IMG/VR virus record: IMGVR_UViG_3300032931_001151
Location: 124,001 to 188,000 of that record
Length of the DNA: 64,000 bases
Source: a virus
Reading direction: 5' to 3' (one strand)
Shown here: in pieces, positions 17,724 to 26,644 of the stretch
How the letters are laid out: each line of letters opens with the position of its first letter
Position numbering within the stretch: the stretch's first letter is position 1
Translations under genes and position numbers: made by a program
The notes under the pieces: model-generated
The model's database searches: none
Told to the model about the DNA's origin: nothing
The model's input: the letters and a program-made list of their open reading frames with translations, nothing else

Positions 17724-17741
17724 AATGGTCCCTTTCTAATG

Positions 17742-17749
17742 TATTTATA
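17742..17749 (-). promoter_or_regulatory. T4-type late promoter box for the neck-gene unit
   Basis: Exact TATAAATA on the minus strand 19 bp before the 177-aa gene. Confidence 0.7.
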
Positions 17750-17754
17750 AGAAT

Positions 17755-18045
17755 TTAAACGGCGTTCAATTCGGAAATTTCTCGCTTAAGATCCGATATT
17801 TCTTTTTCGGTATCTTCCATAGCCCTTTCGGCTTCCATTCTTTTTGTCGCATGCGATATGTCCAATTTTAAAGTAAATTGTGCCACGTCTTGCTTTGCAT
17901 ACCATAAAGCCTCTTCAAGTTGATCAATATGCTCCTTAAGAGATTGAATCTTCCACTGGCGTTGCTCTTGAGTCATCTCGTGTGGAGTAAGAGGCTTAGG
18001 TTTAATTCTAATAGGACCGGTTAATTTAATAATTCTCTCAGACAT
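17755..18045 (-). CDS. Small coiled-coil protein
   Basis: 96 aa, not recognised. After a basic, Pro-rich start (KLTGPIRIKPKPLTPHEM) the rest is one long heptad-patterned helix pair (about 25-93). The gene has AAGGAG before its ATG, and that ribosome site lies in a palindrome (CTCCTTTAAGGAG, 18053-18065). An extended -10 box TGTTATAAT lies upstream, so it may be expressed early, unlike the surrounding late genes. Confidence 0.5.
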   Translation of the reverse strand: MSERIIKLTGPIRIKPKPLTPHEMTQEQRQWKIQSLKEHIDQLEEALWYAKQDVAQFTLKLDISHATKRMEAERAMEDTEKEISDLKREISELNAV

Positions 18046-18080
18046 ATAATATCTCCTTTAAGGAGTATTATAACATATTA

Positions 18081-19889
18081 TCAACAAATCATATTAAATC
18101 TCATATGTCCACAATCATAAATTCTAAATAATCCATTATCTCTCGCAAGTTGTTCTTCGGTTTTCGTGGGATCCCCTTTAAATATCTCTATTAGTTTTTG
18201 TTTTGTATAAGCAAATCTATGCTTTCTTTCAAATGAAGTCCCCTCTCCAACATAATAGTATCCTGGACGAGTATTATAGTCATATGTAAATCCTAGTTTC
18301 TCGTATACTCCACCATTACCCCATCTCAAGTCACAAAATGTTATTAATCTACTATTTTTATGCCCTTCCTTAAATGCTTTAAGTAACTTATTAGCTCCAC
18401 CCATAACTATTGAATCTAATTTAGAACAAAATCTATTTAATTCCCAGTCGTACACATCAATAGATCCTCTCTTTACGATTGACGGTTTGCTAAAAGTCAT
18501 CACGGCAATTAGATCGTCTTTATTAAATAGACCATAAGCAATGTGGGATTTTCCTTGTCCTTGTATATGATTTTCTTCGCAAAACTTTAATGCTATGATA
18601 TTATCTATTTGTTCACAAGTAGTCTCTCTTGCTCCAATTTTATTTTTTGTTTTACCAAAAATATGTGATAATCTCGATTGACAAATATTCTTCTTGAGTC
18701 CCCATTCATCACTAAATATGGTAACTAATCTAATTCCTTTTTCTTTACATTTCTCAAACTTATCCTTATGATAATTAGGATCTACTTTATATTCCGTAGA
18801 ATGCCAATTCAAGCCACAAAATTCAATAGCCGTTTTTGTTTGCTCGTCGTAAATATCTAACTCTAATGGGCTTATAATACTCCTATTGTCATTAGAAATT
18901 TTTCGTCCTAATAGTCCCTCTAAATAATCTTGAACTTCGGTTTGTTGTTTTCTTTTAGTTCCTTTAAAACATTCTGGACATGATAGGTTGTATCTATTAG
19001 CATTTATTTTCTCCCAACTTTTAGAAAATTCATGTCCACAATTATTACATTTAAAGTCTATTGGGGTTGAAATGTTTGAATAAAATTTTGGATTTTTTGG
19101 AAATATATTGCTTGTTTTAAATACTTCAATTGCATGATCGTATAACTTCTTTCTATTAAAAATTTTAGCACATTGTAAGCATTTTACCCCTTTTATAAAA
19201 AGATTAAACGGCGGCTCTTCTTTCACATATCCACAAGTTTTACATTGAAACACTCCTTTATGTCTTGTACCATTATATTTGACAATATGCCAATTTGATG
19301 TTTTAAATTTTTCAACAAGTGTATCTGTTAATGCTTTATTTAGGGTAGTCGGAAGTAACTCTATAGGTTCTATAATAGGAGTCGAGTTATCTTTAATGTC
19401 TTCAATAAATATTTCTACTTTTTTCATCGGCATTAGACCAAAATTTTCTATTTTACACGATTCGCATACGTGTACTTTTCCTATATTATTCCTCTCCCAA
19501 TGAAACAAGGCTTTTATACTATCCTCTTTCCCACATTTTTTACAAATTATATTTAAAACGTCGTCCCATCTACTATAAAAATCTTTTTTCGGATAATATT
19601 CCAAATTATTAGAGTCGCAATATTTTTGTATTAACTCTTTTGGTATTTGTTTTTCGGCATTTCGCTTTTCAGTATTACAATGCGGACACCCTTTACTTAA
19701 ATCAATATTTTTACCTTCTATATTTGATATACTTTTAACGAATATATGTGATGGATTTTGAGAACATCTTAATTTTAAAAGCATATTCTTATTGAAGTTT
19801 TGAATATCTACTTTCTCTACAATTTCACAACCTTTGTTTATAATATACTTTTTAGTTAATTCTTCAAAACTTGGCTTTGGTCTTGGCAT
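18081..19889 (-). CDS. Large zinc-ribbon, Vsr-like homing endonuclease (Hef-type)
   Basis: 602 aa from the ATG at 19889, which has AAGGAA upstream; a frame extends to 19946 but would run through the capsid terminator. Residues 1-330 hold repeated zinc-ribbon modules with paired CxxC (CPHC, CKKC, CESC, CKTC/CLQC, CNNC/CPEC). Then comes a Vsr-type nuclease core, SPLELDIYDEQTKTAIEF followed by CGLNWHSTEY and later VTIFSDEW. The last ~150 residues resemble an acyltransferase-like or DNA-contact domain also seen in phage Hef-type homing enzymes. It is inserted between the capsid and neck genes and carries its own TTTTGGAT promoter motif. A selfish element rather than a structural gene. Confidence 0.82.
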   Translation of the reverse strand: MPRPKPSFEELTKKYIINKGCEIVEKVDIQNFNKNMLLKLRCSQNPSHIFVKSISNIEGKNIDLSKGCPHCNTEKRNAEKQIPKELIQKYCDSNNLEYYPKKDFYSRWDDVLNIICKKCGKEDSIKALFHWERNNIGKVHVCESCKIENFGLMPMKKVEIFIEDIKDNSTPIIEPIELLPTTLNKALTDTLVEKFKTSNWHIVKYNGTRHKGVFQCKTCGYVKEEPPFNLFIKGVKCLQCAKIFNRKKLYDHAIEVFKTSNIFPKNPKFYSNISTPIDFKCNNCGHEFSKSWEKINANRYNLSCPECFKGTKRKQQTEVQDYLEGLLGRKISNDNRSIISPLELDIYDEQTKTAIEFCGLNWHSTEYKVDPNYHKDKFEKCKEKGIRLVTIFSDEWGLKKNICQSRLSHIFGKTKNKIGARETTCEQIDNIIALKFCEENHIQGQGKSHIAYGLFNKDDLIAVMTFSKPSIVKRGSIDVYDWELNRFCSKLDSIVMGGANKLLKAFKEGHKNSRLITFCDLRWGNGGVYEKLGFTYDYNTRPGYYYVGEGTSFERKHRFAYTKQKLIEIFKGDPTKTEEQLARDNGLFRIYDCGHMRFNMIC

Positions 19890-19916
19890 TAATGTTTTCC
19901 TTTTTTGGTCTATAGA

Positions 19917-19934
19917 TATATTATAAATCCAAAA
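19917..19934 (-). promoter_or_regulatory. TTTTGGAT-type promoter before the homing endonuclease
   Basis: Minus strand reads TTTTGGATTTATAATAT. The same TTTTGGAT motif precedes several replication genes, which suggests early or middle expression independent of the capsid gene. Confidence 0.55.
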
Positions 19935-19935
19935 T

Positions 19936-19967
19936 AAAAAAGGCAAGGGTTTTATCCCCTGCCTTTT
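19936..19967 (-). terminator. Rho-independent terminator after the major capsid gene
   Basis: Minus strand AAAAGGCAGGGG, 5-6 nt loop, CCCTTGCCTTTTTT: a G-C rich stem with one wobble and a T run. It insulates the very highly expressed capsid gene from the downstream endonuclease. Confidence 0.82.
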
Positions 19968-19996
19968 CTAACTTACTACTATCTAACTATTTAGAA

Positions 19997-21352
19997 TCAG
20001 TAGAGACTACCGGCCAACGATGAAGCGGTTAAGCCACGAACGTCGATGTAACGATAGTATAATTCTGAACCAAAGAGGTTGTTAGCGATGGCATAACGTG
20101 TCATTACGCCGACTCTTGGTTGGAATTCTTCTTGACCGACTGCACGGCTGAACATGAGGGGGATGTATGGGCAGTAGATTAATCCTGCGTCATTGTCCTT
20201 TGGTCCCTTATATCCAACTACGGCATAATCGTTAACAGCGAACATATCACGGTAGACCGTGAAGCGTCCGATGGTTCCGACTTTAGCAACGCCCGAGGTT
20301 TCGGTTGCAAGGTTGGTGGCAACACTTGAAATTGCGAATTGTGCAAGAGATTCTAGAGCGGCGATAACGCCAGGTGAAGCGAGAATAAAGTTACCAGCGC
20401 CTCTACGGGTTGATTGAGCGATTTCGTTAGAAGCCTTCAAGCAAGTGGTGTAGAGGGTACGGAACTTCTCTTGTTCCCAACGACCATCAGCTGAACCAAC
20501 TTGGTTCGCTTGGTAGTTCCAAACGAGAACGCCGCCAACTTGACCGATGGCGATGAGGTTATTCTTAACTTCAGCGTCAATTTCGGCTGAAACTTCATAA
20601 GCAAGCAAGTCGGTCATCTCTTCTTCGATGTCGACTCCGTGCATATGAGCCAAGTCTTGTTGAGCTTCAAGTGACCAACGAGCTTTGAGCTTACGAGTCT
20701 TAGCTCTGATCTCTTGTTGTTCAACTGAGAGACTCATCTCTCTCATTTGCATTGCACCATTGTATAGTGCGGCATTGGTGTCAACTCCACCTGGGAAGTT
20801 ACCAGTCGCAAGACGTTGCTCAGTGTTGAGTAATTCGCCTTGTTCTGTTGAGTAGCCCCACTTGTTTTGTTGTGCGTTATCTCCACCAACGATATTGGAG
20901 GTTGCTCCAAAGTCGGATGATGTAGGAACGGTTGGGCCAGCGCCAGCGTTTGCTGAGGCGGGATTTGAACCAGAGTACAACGAGTAAACGGTGTTATATC
21001 CAGCTTCGGCTCCGGCAGTTGCGCCGCCGCCGGTTGAGGCGTAGCGATAGCGTAGAGCATAAGCTAGACCAACTGGGGTACTCATGGGCTGAACGCCAAC
21101 GAGGTCATTGGATACTAATTCTGGGAATACACGAGCAACGAGAGGCATAACGATGGGCTTGAATTGAGCCACGCCTTGACTATTGAAGCCAGGTCCGTTA
21201 TTTCCAGCGGTTGAGGATGTACCCGCAGCTTCTGCGAAGTATTTGGTTTGAGCTTCAAGAAGTTTGCTGGTGATTACACGCTTACGCTCGCTCTTGATGT
21301 GCTTGGTCATTGGTGCCCATTTTTCCATGAGCTTTTCGGTTGCTTTCGACAT
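19997..21352 (-). CDS. 23: Major capsid protein gp23
   Basis: 451 aa (T4 gp23 is 521 aa). VMPLVARVFPELVSNDLVGVQPMSTPVGLAYALRY, seen here in parts such as PELVSNDLVGVQPM, is the family hallmark, as are LKARWSLEAQQDLAHMHGVDIE and QPRVGVMTRYAI. The N-terminal ~40 residues probably form a delta domain removed by gp21; candidate sites are after Glu in KLLEA and YFAEA. The coding sequence is visibly more G+C-rich than its neighbours, as expected for codon selection in the most abundant virion protein. It has AAAGGAG before the ATG and ends at a strong terminator. Confidence 0.95.
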   Translation of the reverse strand: MSKATEKLMEKWAPMTKHIKSERKRVITSKLLEAQTKYFAEAAGTSSTAGNNGPGFNSQGVAQFKPIVMPLVARVFPELVSNDLVGVQPMSTPVGLAYALRYRYASTGGGATAGAEAGYNTVYSLYSGSNPASANAGAGPTVPTSSDFGATSNIVGGDNAQQNKWGYSTEQGELLNTEQRLATGNFPGGVDTNAALYNGAMQMREMSLSVEQQEIRAKTRKLKARWSLEAQQDLAHMHGVDIEEEMTDLLAYEVSAEIDAEVKNNLIAIGQVGGVLVWNYQANQVGSADGRWEQEKFRTLYTTCLKASNEIAQSTRRGAGNFILASPGVIAALESLAQFAISSVATNLATETSGVAKVGTIGRFTVYRDMFAVNDYAVVGYKGPKDNDAGLIYCPYIPLMFSRAVGQEEFQPRVGVMTRYAIANNLFGSELYYRYIDVRGLTASSLAGSLY

Positions 21353-21383
21353 TTGAAATATCTCCTTTAGAGAGGTTGTTTGT

Positions 21384-21391
21384 TGTTTATA
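21384..21391 (-). promoter_or_regulatory. Near-consensus late promoter box for capsid gene
   Basis: Minus strand TATAAACA (one mismatch to TATAAATA), 32 bp before the capsid ATG. Confidence 0.5.
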
Positions 21392-21394
21392 ACT

Positions 21395-22537
21395 TTAGTT
21401 GTCCTTGGACATTCTAATTTGACGATTTAGTGTTCCTGCCCATTCTGCCATTTCTGGATTTTGGGATATTACACCTTCGGAAAGGATCTCAGCTTTAAGT
21501 TTTTCAACTTTCTTTTGAGCGGCCTCGCCTAACACGACCGGTTTTTTCTCAACGGGTTTAGATTCACTTGAGGTTATTGGGCGACTTGGTGCGCTTTCAG
21601 TAAGGATAATATCCTTAATTGCAGCGAACTTGTCTTCCATTTCTTCAGCCTTGTAAGACTCAAGAACCTTTTGTGTTTTTCTTCTTTGGGCAACGGTCAT
21701 GCCCTCAGTTAATTCAAAGAGTTTGGCTTTCTTTTTCAACTCTTGAACTTCCGATGTTAGATGAACAATGTCCTTTGTTTTAGCATTTACGCTTTCGGAC
21801 AACTTTTCATTTGCTACCTGTGCTTCCTTGACAAGTTTATATGAAGCATCATCTAGTTTGATATAATTCTTACCAAATGTTGCTACTATACCCTCAACAA
21901 GTGGCTCATAAGCAGCCAATTTTGTTGCAGACTCCATAATACTTTCAGGAATTGATTTCTTAAGTTCCGATTCCAAGAATGCGGATACTTTTTCAACCAT
22001 TTCTTCCTTAAATGCACCAACCTCTTCTTGCAAGGTCTGCTCTTGCTTACTTGAATGGTTTCCGGCTTCCTCAAGGACTACGGATTCCAAAACTTGTTTG
22101 TAATTTCCAGCTTCTTCCATTACAATAGATTCAAGACTTGATTTGTAAGAAGCGGCTTCTTCCGCAACTATCTTCTCAAGTGATTCTCTATATGTTGAAG
22201 CTTCTGTACGAATAGTATTTTCCACTTCTTCACGATATCCATTTACTTCCTCAAGCATAATGGCTTCTTTAGCTACCATTGCTTCTGCTAACTCTTTAGC
22301 AAAATTTTGTGCTTCGGATTTTAGAATTGCTTCTTTTTCTTCAAATTGATTCTTTAAATCTTGAGCAGCTTCAAGAAGAGTTGCTTCATTTTTAGCACTC
22401 TCCTCTACTATAGCCTTTGCTCTTGCTTCAACCAATTGGTTGATTAAAGATTCAGTATGTGTTCGAACTTCATCCGATTGAAGTTTCTCGGTAATTCCGA
22501 GATTCTCGAATAGTTTTTCTATAACTGTTTTTTCCAT
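21395..22537 (-). CDS. 22: Prohead scaffold (core) protein gp22
   Basis: 380 aa, Glu/Ala/Lys-rich and almost wholly helical, lying between protease gp21 and capsid gp23 as in T4 (gp22 269 aa). Residues 96-185 are six consecutive 15-residue repeats of the form EEAxxYKxxLESIVx, a regular coiled coil that explains the added length. Likely gp21 cleavage sites of the L-x-E type occur in the C-terminal part (LTE-G, LTE-S, LSE-G). The scaffold is degraded as the head matures. A late promoter lies 22 bp upstream. Confidence 0.88.
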   Translation of the reverse strand: MEKTVIEKLFENLGITEKLQSDEVRTHTESLINQLVEARAKAIVEESAKNEATLLEAAQDLKNQFEEKEAILKSEAQNFAKELAEAMVAKEAIMLEEVNGYREEVENTIRTEASTYRESLEKIVAEEAASYKSSLESIVMEEAGNYKQVLESVVLEEAGNHSSKQEQTLQEEVGAFKEEMVEKVSAFLESELKKSIPESIMESATKLAAYEPLVEGIVATFGKNYIKLDDASYKLVKEAQVANEKLSESVNAKTKDIVHLTSEVQELKKKAKLFELTEGMTVAQRRKTQKVLESYKAEEMEDKFAAIKDIILTESAPSRPITSSESKPVEKKPVVLGEAAQKKVEKLKAEILSEGVISQNPEMAEWAGTLNRQIRMSKDN

Positions 22538-22558
22538 ACTAGAGTCTCCTAATAATTA

Positions 22559-22566
22559 TATTTATA
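22559..22566 (-). promoter_or_regulatory. T4-type late promoter box for scaffold gene
   Basis: Exact TATAAATA on the minus strand 22 bp before the gp22 ATG. Confidence 0.7.
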
Positions 22567-23269
22567 ATGATTTATTAAAATCTTTAAAGAATTTTGTAAG
22601 TGCCTCGGTTAAATACGCATTAACTTCTTTTTTTGGCAAATAAGATAGGGTTTTATCAAGGTTTTCATATGCTCTCGCTTGAACTTCTTGATATTTTCCA
22701 GAATCAATTATATAATTTCTGCTCTCGCAAATGCCTCTTACCCAACCTTGTGGGGCAGAAGGATCTGCGACTATATCAATAGCAACCAAGTCAAATTCAA
22801 CTACCTTATCGCCGGGTCCATTATATGATTCATCTAATGCACCCATACCACGAGTTGATACTCCTAATTTGCAATTAGAATTTAATATAGTATTTGCTAT
22901 TCTTCCATTTGCGGTATCAAGTAATTGACACTTTCCTAATACATCATTGCCTTCCCATCTCATCTCGGCTACATAATGTGAGACTCTATCTAGATTAATT
23001 TCAACGCCTTCGGGATGTCCTAGTTCACCGTATGATCTATATGCTCCTGGAATAACTCTATCTTTTATATACTTTTCTACTACTGGAACCATAACGGATT
23101 TTGGATAATTTCTACCATTTCTATTTTCTATTTCGGTTTGAATTAGTCTTGCTTCAAATTTAGCAAGCCCCATTTTACCGCCGGCAGTTTCTTCCGTAAA
23201 TACCTTTATGATACCACCATCGGATGATTCATCATAACGATTTTCAACGATGAGTTTGTGATATCTCAT
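22562..23269 (-). CDS. 21: Prohead maturation protease gp21
   Basis: 235 aa (T4 gp21 is 212 aa). Catalytic His85 lies in GELGHPEGVE and Ser138 in KLGVSTRGMGAL, with the acidic partner likely Asp160-something in VEFDLVAIDIVADPSAP; this is the herpes-type assembly protease triad arrangement. The enzyme sits in the core, cleaves scaffold and capsid after L/I-x-E, and destroys itself; a self-cleavage candidate is YLTE-ALTK near its C terminus. Its ATG overlaps the stop of the upstream gene (TAATG). Confidence 0.93.
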   Translation of the reverse strand: MRYHKLIVENRYDESSDGGIIKVFTEETAGGKMGLAKFEARLIQTEIENRNGRNYPKSVMVPVVEKYIKDRVIPGAYRSYGELGHPEGVEINLDRVSHYVAEMRWEGNDVLGKCQLLDTANGRIANTILNSNCKLGVSTRGMGALDESYNGPGDKVVEFDLVAIDIVADPSAPQGWVRGICESRNYIIDSGKYQEVQARAYENLDKTLSYLPKKEVNAYLTEALTKFFKDFNKSL

Positions 23270-24324
23270 TACTTAGTCTCTCTTACTTTTTTAGCGATAT
23301 CTTCCGCTAAAGATTTTTGATATTGTACTTTTCTATCGCTAATCATTGAATTGACACAAGAATTGGCCATTTCTTTGATGGTTTCTTTCGCTTCAACATA
23401 TCTATCTTTGGCAATATGCTCAAGGAAAGTTTCAATAGTTGCTCCAAGTTTTTGTCTTTCAGTCATTTTTTTCTTTGCCTCTTGTAAAAATATATCGTTT
23501 ACTTTTCTATCAAAATTAGTTTTAACTTCTAGCCAAAATTTTCTTGAACTACGAACGTGTTGTCCCTTCTCTTGTTCTTCAACGCACTCTTTCCATATTT
23601 TTTCTAATGAATTTACTCCAATATCGCTATTTCTTGAGGTTTTTGAAAGATATAAATTAATAGATTCGTCAAACTTCTTCCAATCTGTGGTTTTTCTATC
23701 ATATTTCTTTTTATCTTTTTCAACTTTTTTAGCGGGAGGCATATGTTTATTTCCTTTGCGGTCTTTTCCCGCACCGGCGGCTTTTACTTGCTTTAGTTCT
23801 TCTTTTTTACTTTTCTTTTCCATTATTGCAACATCTGCGGGTGATTTTTCTACCCCAGTTAAAATTCCATCATCTTTTGGATCTGATGCTCCGGGTAAAT
23901 TTCCTTGTGGTGGAATTTTACTAGTCATAGGAGGTTCATCTAATTTAGTGGAGTTTTCTTCTACTGGAGGAACTACATTAACTCCCGGAACGGTTTCAGG
24001 TAATCCTTGAGGGGTTCCGTGTGAAACTCCACTTGGAGGTAATGGCGATGCCACGATTAGTGAAACGGCGGATGGCTCACCCATTGGGAGTTGTGAAGTT
24101 GGACCATCTAATGGAGTGGGGGTTTCCGGAGCATTTGGATCCGCAACAACTCCATGTATATTTGCCATTTCTTCATCTATAACTTTATCAAGATTGAATT
24201 CCTCTTCTTCCTTTTTGAAAGTCTCGGGATTTCTATCTTGCTTGTTGGCAGTGGCGTAATATATTTGCTTACCTTTTTCTTTACCATATTGGTCTTGAAA
24301 TTTCTTTATAATTTCTTCGGGCAT
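23269..24324 (-). CDS. Putative prohead core protein (gp67/gp68 position)
   Basis: 351 aa. Residues 1-36 contain KFQDQYGKEKGKQIYYATAN, a short motif seen at the start of several phage head-associated proteins. A long disordered Pro/Gly/Ser region (about 60-150) and a Lys/Glu-rich stretch (165-215) follow, then a helical C-terminal domain (about 220-351). It lies between portal and protease, where T4 has core proteins gp67 and gp68, so a core or minor head role is likely. The assignment is positional; I do not see convincing similarity to gp67 or gp68. Confidence 0.55.
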   Translation of the reverse strand: MPEEIIKKFQDQYGKEKGKQIYYATANKQDRNPETFKKEEEEFNLDKVIDEEMANIHGVVADPNAPETPTPLDGPTSQLPMGEPSAVSLIVASPLPPSGVSHGTPQGLPETVPGVNVVPPVEENSTKLDEPPMTSKIPPQGNLPGASDPKDDGILTGVEKSPADVAIMEKKSKKEELKQVKAAGAGKDRKGNKHMPPAKKVEKDKKKYDRKTTDWKKFDESINLYLSKTSRNSDIGVNSLEKIWKECVEEQEKGQHVRSSRKFWLEVKTNFDRKVNDIFLQEAKKKMTERQKLGATIETFLEHIAKDRYVEAKETIKEMANSCVNSMISDRKVQYQKSLAEDIAKKVRETK

Positions 24325-24353
24325 ATATAAAACTCCTTGTGACTATTTAATAT

Positions 24354-24361
24354 TATTTATA
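24354..24361 (-). promoter_or_regulatory. T4-type late promoter box
   Basis: Exact TATAAATA on the minus strand 30 bp before the core-protein gene; it would also serve the protease gene. Confidence 0.7.
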
Positions 24362-24374
24362 TAGATGATATGAA

Positions 24375-25985
24375 TTATGCGGGAGGTTCTGCTTCACTAC
24401 TACCACCTTCTTCTGCTAATGCCGCTTCTTCAGCTATTAATAATTCTTGGTTCTTGTCCCAATCATCATCTGAAACTTCAAGGAACTTCTTAGCAACCCA
24501 TTCACGAGAAAGCATAGGCTTCTCAGTATTAATAAGACTACTATATGTATCGAATCTTTGGTGATTGATTTCATCAATTTTTGCTTGGAAGAACTTATCA
24601 AATAGATTATTACTATGCATATGAACCGCTATATCTTCTTGAGTTATACCAAATTCTTTTGTTATTCCTCTAAGTTCTAAATGATATATAAAGGCTTGTT
24701 TAAATAAATTAGCAAATCTCTTTGAATATTGTTTTACTTGTTTGGAGAAACTTACTTCCTCTCTTGTAATATCCGAAGTATCGCCAATACTAAATCCCGT
24801 ATCGGATTGGTATCTCTTGAGCGGTATAGATAAGCCTCTAAACATTTTATCTCTAAAGTATATTACATCATCCATTTGTCCAAGATTTTCGCCGCCGGCT
24901 AATGTATCTATTTTTGATTGTCTACCACCATTAAATACCGGGAACCAATAATCTTCCGTCATAGCCATAACATCTAATCCGTCAGTAGCCTCTCCGGTTC
25001 TTGGATCAAATAACTTTCTTTGACGATATTTAATAATTAAGTCTTTAATATATTGTTCGGCTTTCCCTTTTGGTAGATTTCCGACATCAATATTAAATAC
25101 TCTTCTTTCTGGAGCACGAACTAGTCTATATATGACCAAAGAGTCTTCAAGTTGCTTAAGGCGCTTATAAGTAGTTTTAGCGGGTTCTAAGAAACTTAAG
25201 ACTACTTTGTCGTCTTCCGTTTGATTGTATTCAAATAATCCAGAATTAGCATAAGCAACCATTCCACTATCTAATGCAAGAATATTCGATTCCGTTTTGT
25301 ACGCAAAGGATGATATCTTATCTATTTCCAAGTCATCCCAAAGAGGATGCAATTTAGTAGTTCTCAACTTCTTCATCTTTTTGATACCATCTTGCGGATT
25401 TTCGTTGTCTATAACATTTTCAAATCCTATTTCTCCATCAACTATAAATTCTCTAAACCATTGAATAACATGCTCATCGGCTTGAATGATATCATATATT
25501 AGTCTATTCCATTCGGAAGTAATAGTTTTTCTAATATTGGCGTTGCTTTTTAAAGCGTCGGACTTGATTATCAAATCCATGAATTTACCTTCATCATCAC
25601 AATTTACGGCTTCTAGAACATATTGATCTACGGCGAATTGTATTTCCGGATATTTAGCCATTTCACGATAGAGTGCTAATCGTTGTTCTTTACTAGCTTC
25701 CACCGAATAAACATAGTTGTTATATACATCTATCATTCCACCAAATGCGCCAGCGGCACTAAATCCTTCAAGATCGGTTACGGCCATTTGTTCTGCGGTT
25801 GGATCCGGCGAACGACTTCTCTTTAAGTGAGCAAATACGTTAAATCTATTTTTATAAACTGCTTCTTTTTGTGCTGGGGATAATTCAAGATTTGCTCTAT
25901 TTTTAGTAGATTGCATACCTTTTCTTCTTCCTCCAAAGAAGAACGAGCCGCCAAATCCGTATCCAAAGAAATTTCGTAAACCCAT
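24375..25985 (-). CDS. 20: Portal vertex protein gp20
   Basis: 536 aa (T4 gp20 is 524 aa). Diagnostic segments include YREMAKYPEIQFAVDQYVLEA, WFREFIVDGEIGFENVID, YRLVRAPERRVFNIDVGNLP and YFRDKMFRGLSIPLKRYQ, all characteristic of T4-type portals. The dodecameric portal nucleates the head, is the entry channel for DNA and docks the terminase and then the neck. A run of Gly and Phe at the N terminus (about 5-20) is unusual. Its start follows the preceding stop by 2 bp, so it is coupled to the 202-aa gene. Confidence 0.94.
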   Translation of the reverse strand: MGLRNFFGYGFGGSFFFGGRRKGMQSTKNRANLELSPAQKEAVYKNRFNVFAHLKRSRSPDPTAEQMAVTDLEGFSAAGAFGGMIDVYNNYVYSVEASKEQRLALYREMAKYPEIQFAVDQYVLEAVNCDDEGKFMDLIIKSDALKSNANIRKTITSEWNRLIYDIIQADEHVIQWFREFIVDGEIGFENVIDNENPQDGIKKMKKLRTTKLHPLWDDLEIDKISSFAYKTESNILALDSGMVAYANSGLFEYNQTEDDKVVLSFLEPAKTTYKRLKQLEDSLVIYRLVRAPERRVFNIDVGNLPKGKAEQYIKDLIIKYRQRKLFDPRTGEATDGLDVMAMTEDYWFPVFNGGRQSKIDTLAGGENLGQMDDVIYFRDKMFRGLSIPLKRYQSDTGFSIGDTSDITREEVSFSKQVKQYSKRFANLFKQAFIYHLELRGITKEFGITQEDIAVHMHSNNLFDKFFQAKIDEINHQRFDTYSSLINTEKPMLSREWVAKKFLEVSDDDWDKNQELLIAEEAALAEEGGSSEAEPPA

Positions 25986-25987
25986 AT

Positions 25988-26596
25988 TTAAACCCTCTCA
26001 TCCGGTAGTTGTTTTTGTAAACTTACATGTTTTGGCGCAACATTAATTATAACATTAGCAGCATCAATATTTAAAGAAATGTTACCATTCGACACTTTAA
26101 GAAAATTATCCATTATAATTTTCATATTCTTAGGAGTATAACCCCTCCAATATTCTCTTAATAAATTAACATTTTTCATTTCATTATTTATTAATTTACG
26201 ACCTTTAACCATACTATACATGTCTAAATTCTCGTAAGTAAAAGCATTAGGACTATTATATGCTATATTTCTTTTAACTTTAGACATTTGATTAGTTTGT
26301 GGGTCTATTTTTTGGTCCCAATATACCTTTTCAAATCTTCTAAGAAACGATACCCCTATAGATGGTTGTTTATCCATGTAGAACATTCTAAGGTTTGGGC
26401 CATATATAAGATTATTAGTAGCATCATATCCAGCAAATACTATTAATGGATTAATAATCTCATCATCTCTATTTGCCCCAGTGTATCCAAAATATAATAT
26501 ATCACCCCTCTCCAAGCCTTCAGCCGAGAAGTTCCCAAATGCCATCTTTTTTATATACGGCTGTAATTTAGCATTTTTCGGTCTATCCCCAAACAT
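25988..26596 (-). CDS. Hypothetical late protein upstream of portal
   Basis: 202 aa from the ATG at 26596, which has GGAGGA 6 nt upstream; an earlier in-frame ATG at 26632 lacks a ribosome site and would begin beyond the late promoter. The core LYFGYTGANRDDEIINPLIV followed by NNLIYGPNLRMFYM resembles a conserved small phage protein in which a Pro-containing strand is followed by a G-x-N-L turn. Function is unknown; coupling to the portal gene suggests a head-assembly role. Confidence 0.55.
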   Translation of the reverse strand: MFGDRPKNAKLQPYIKKMAFGNFSAEGLERGDILYFGYTGANRDDEIINPLIVFAGYDATNNLIYGPNLRMFYMDKQPSIGVSFLRRFEKVYWDQKIDPQTNQMSKVKRNIAYNSPNAFTYENLDMYSMVKGRKLINNEMKNVNLLREYWRGYTPKNMKIIMDNFLKVSNGNISLNIDAANVIINVAPKHVSLQKQLPDERV

Positions 26597-26613
26597 AGAA
26601 TCCTCCAAATATC

Positions 26614-26621
26614 TATTTATA
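26614..26621 (-). promoter_or_regulatory. Late promoter box for portal unit, overlapping a divergent near-match
   Basis: Exact TATAAATA on the minus strand 17 bp before the 202-aa gene. On the plus strand the adjoining AATAAATA (26621-26628, one mismatch) lies 17 bp before gp4, so the two late genes may share a divergent control region. Confidence 0.6.
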
Positions 26622-26644
26622 ATAAATAACATTTAGGAGAAATT

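Noticed and set aside
19890-19946. Longer N terminus for the homing endonuclease
   Set aside because: It would run through the capsid terminator and the TTTTGGAT motif; the ATG at 19889 has a ribosome site.
20743-21150. Overlapping open frames inside the capsid gene
   Set aside because: They arise from the G+C-rich codons of gp23; the products are low-complexity and lie across well-conserved capsid sequence.
23351-24010. 219-codon plus-strand frame opposite the core-protein gene
   Set aside because: Antisense of a Lys/Glu/Pro-rich coding region, giving a Ser/Phe-rich product; no ribosome site or context.
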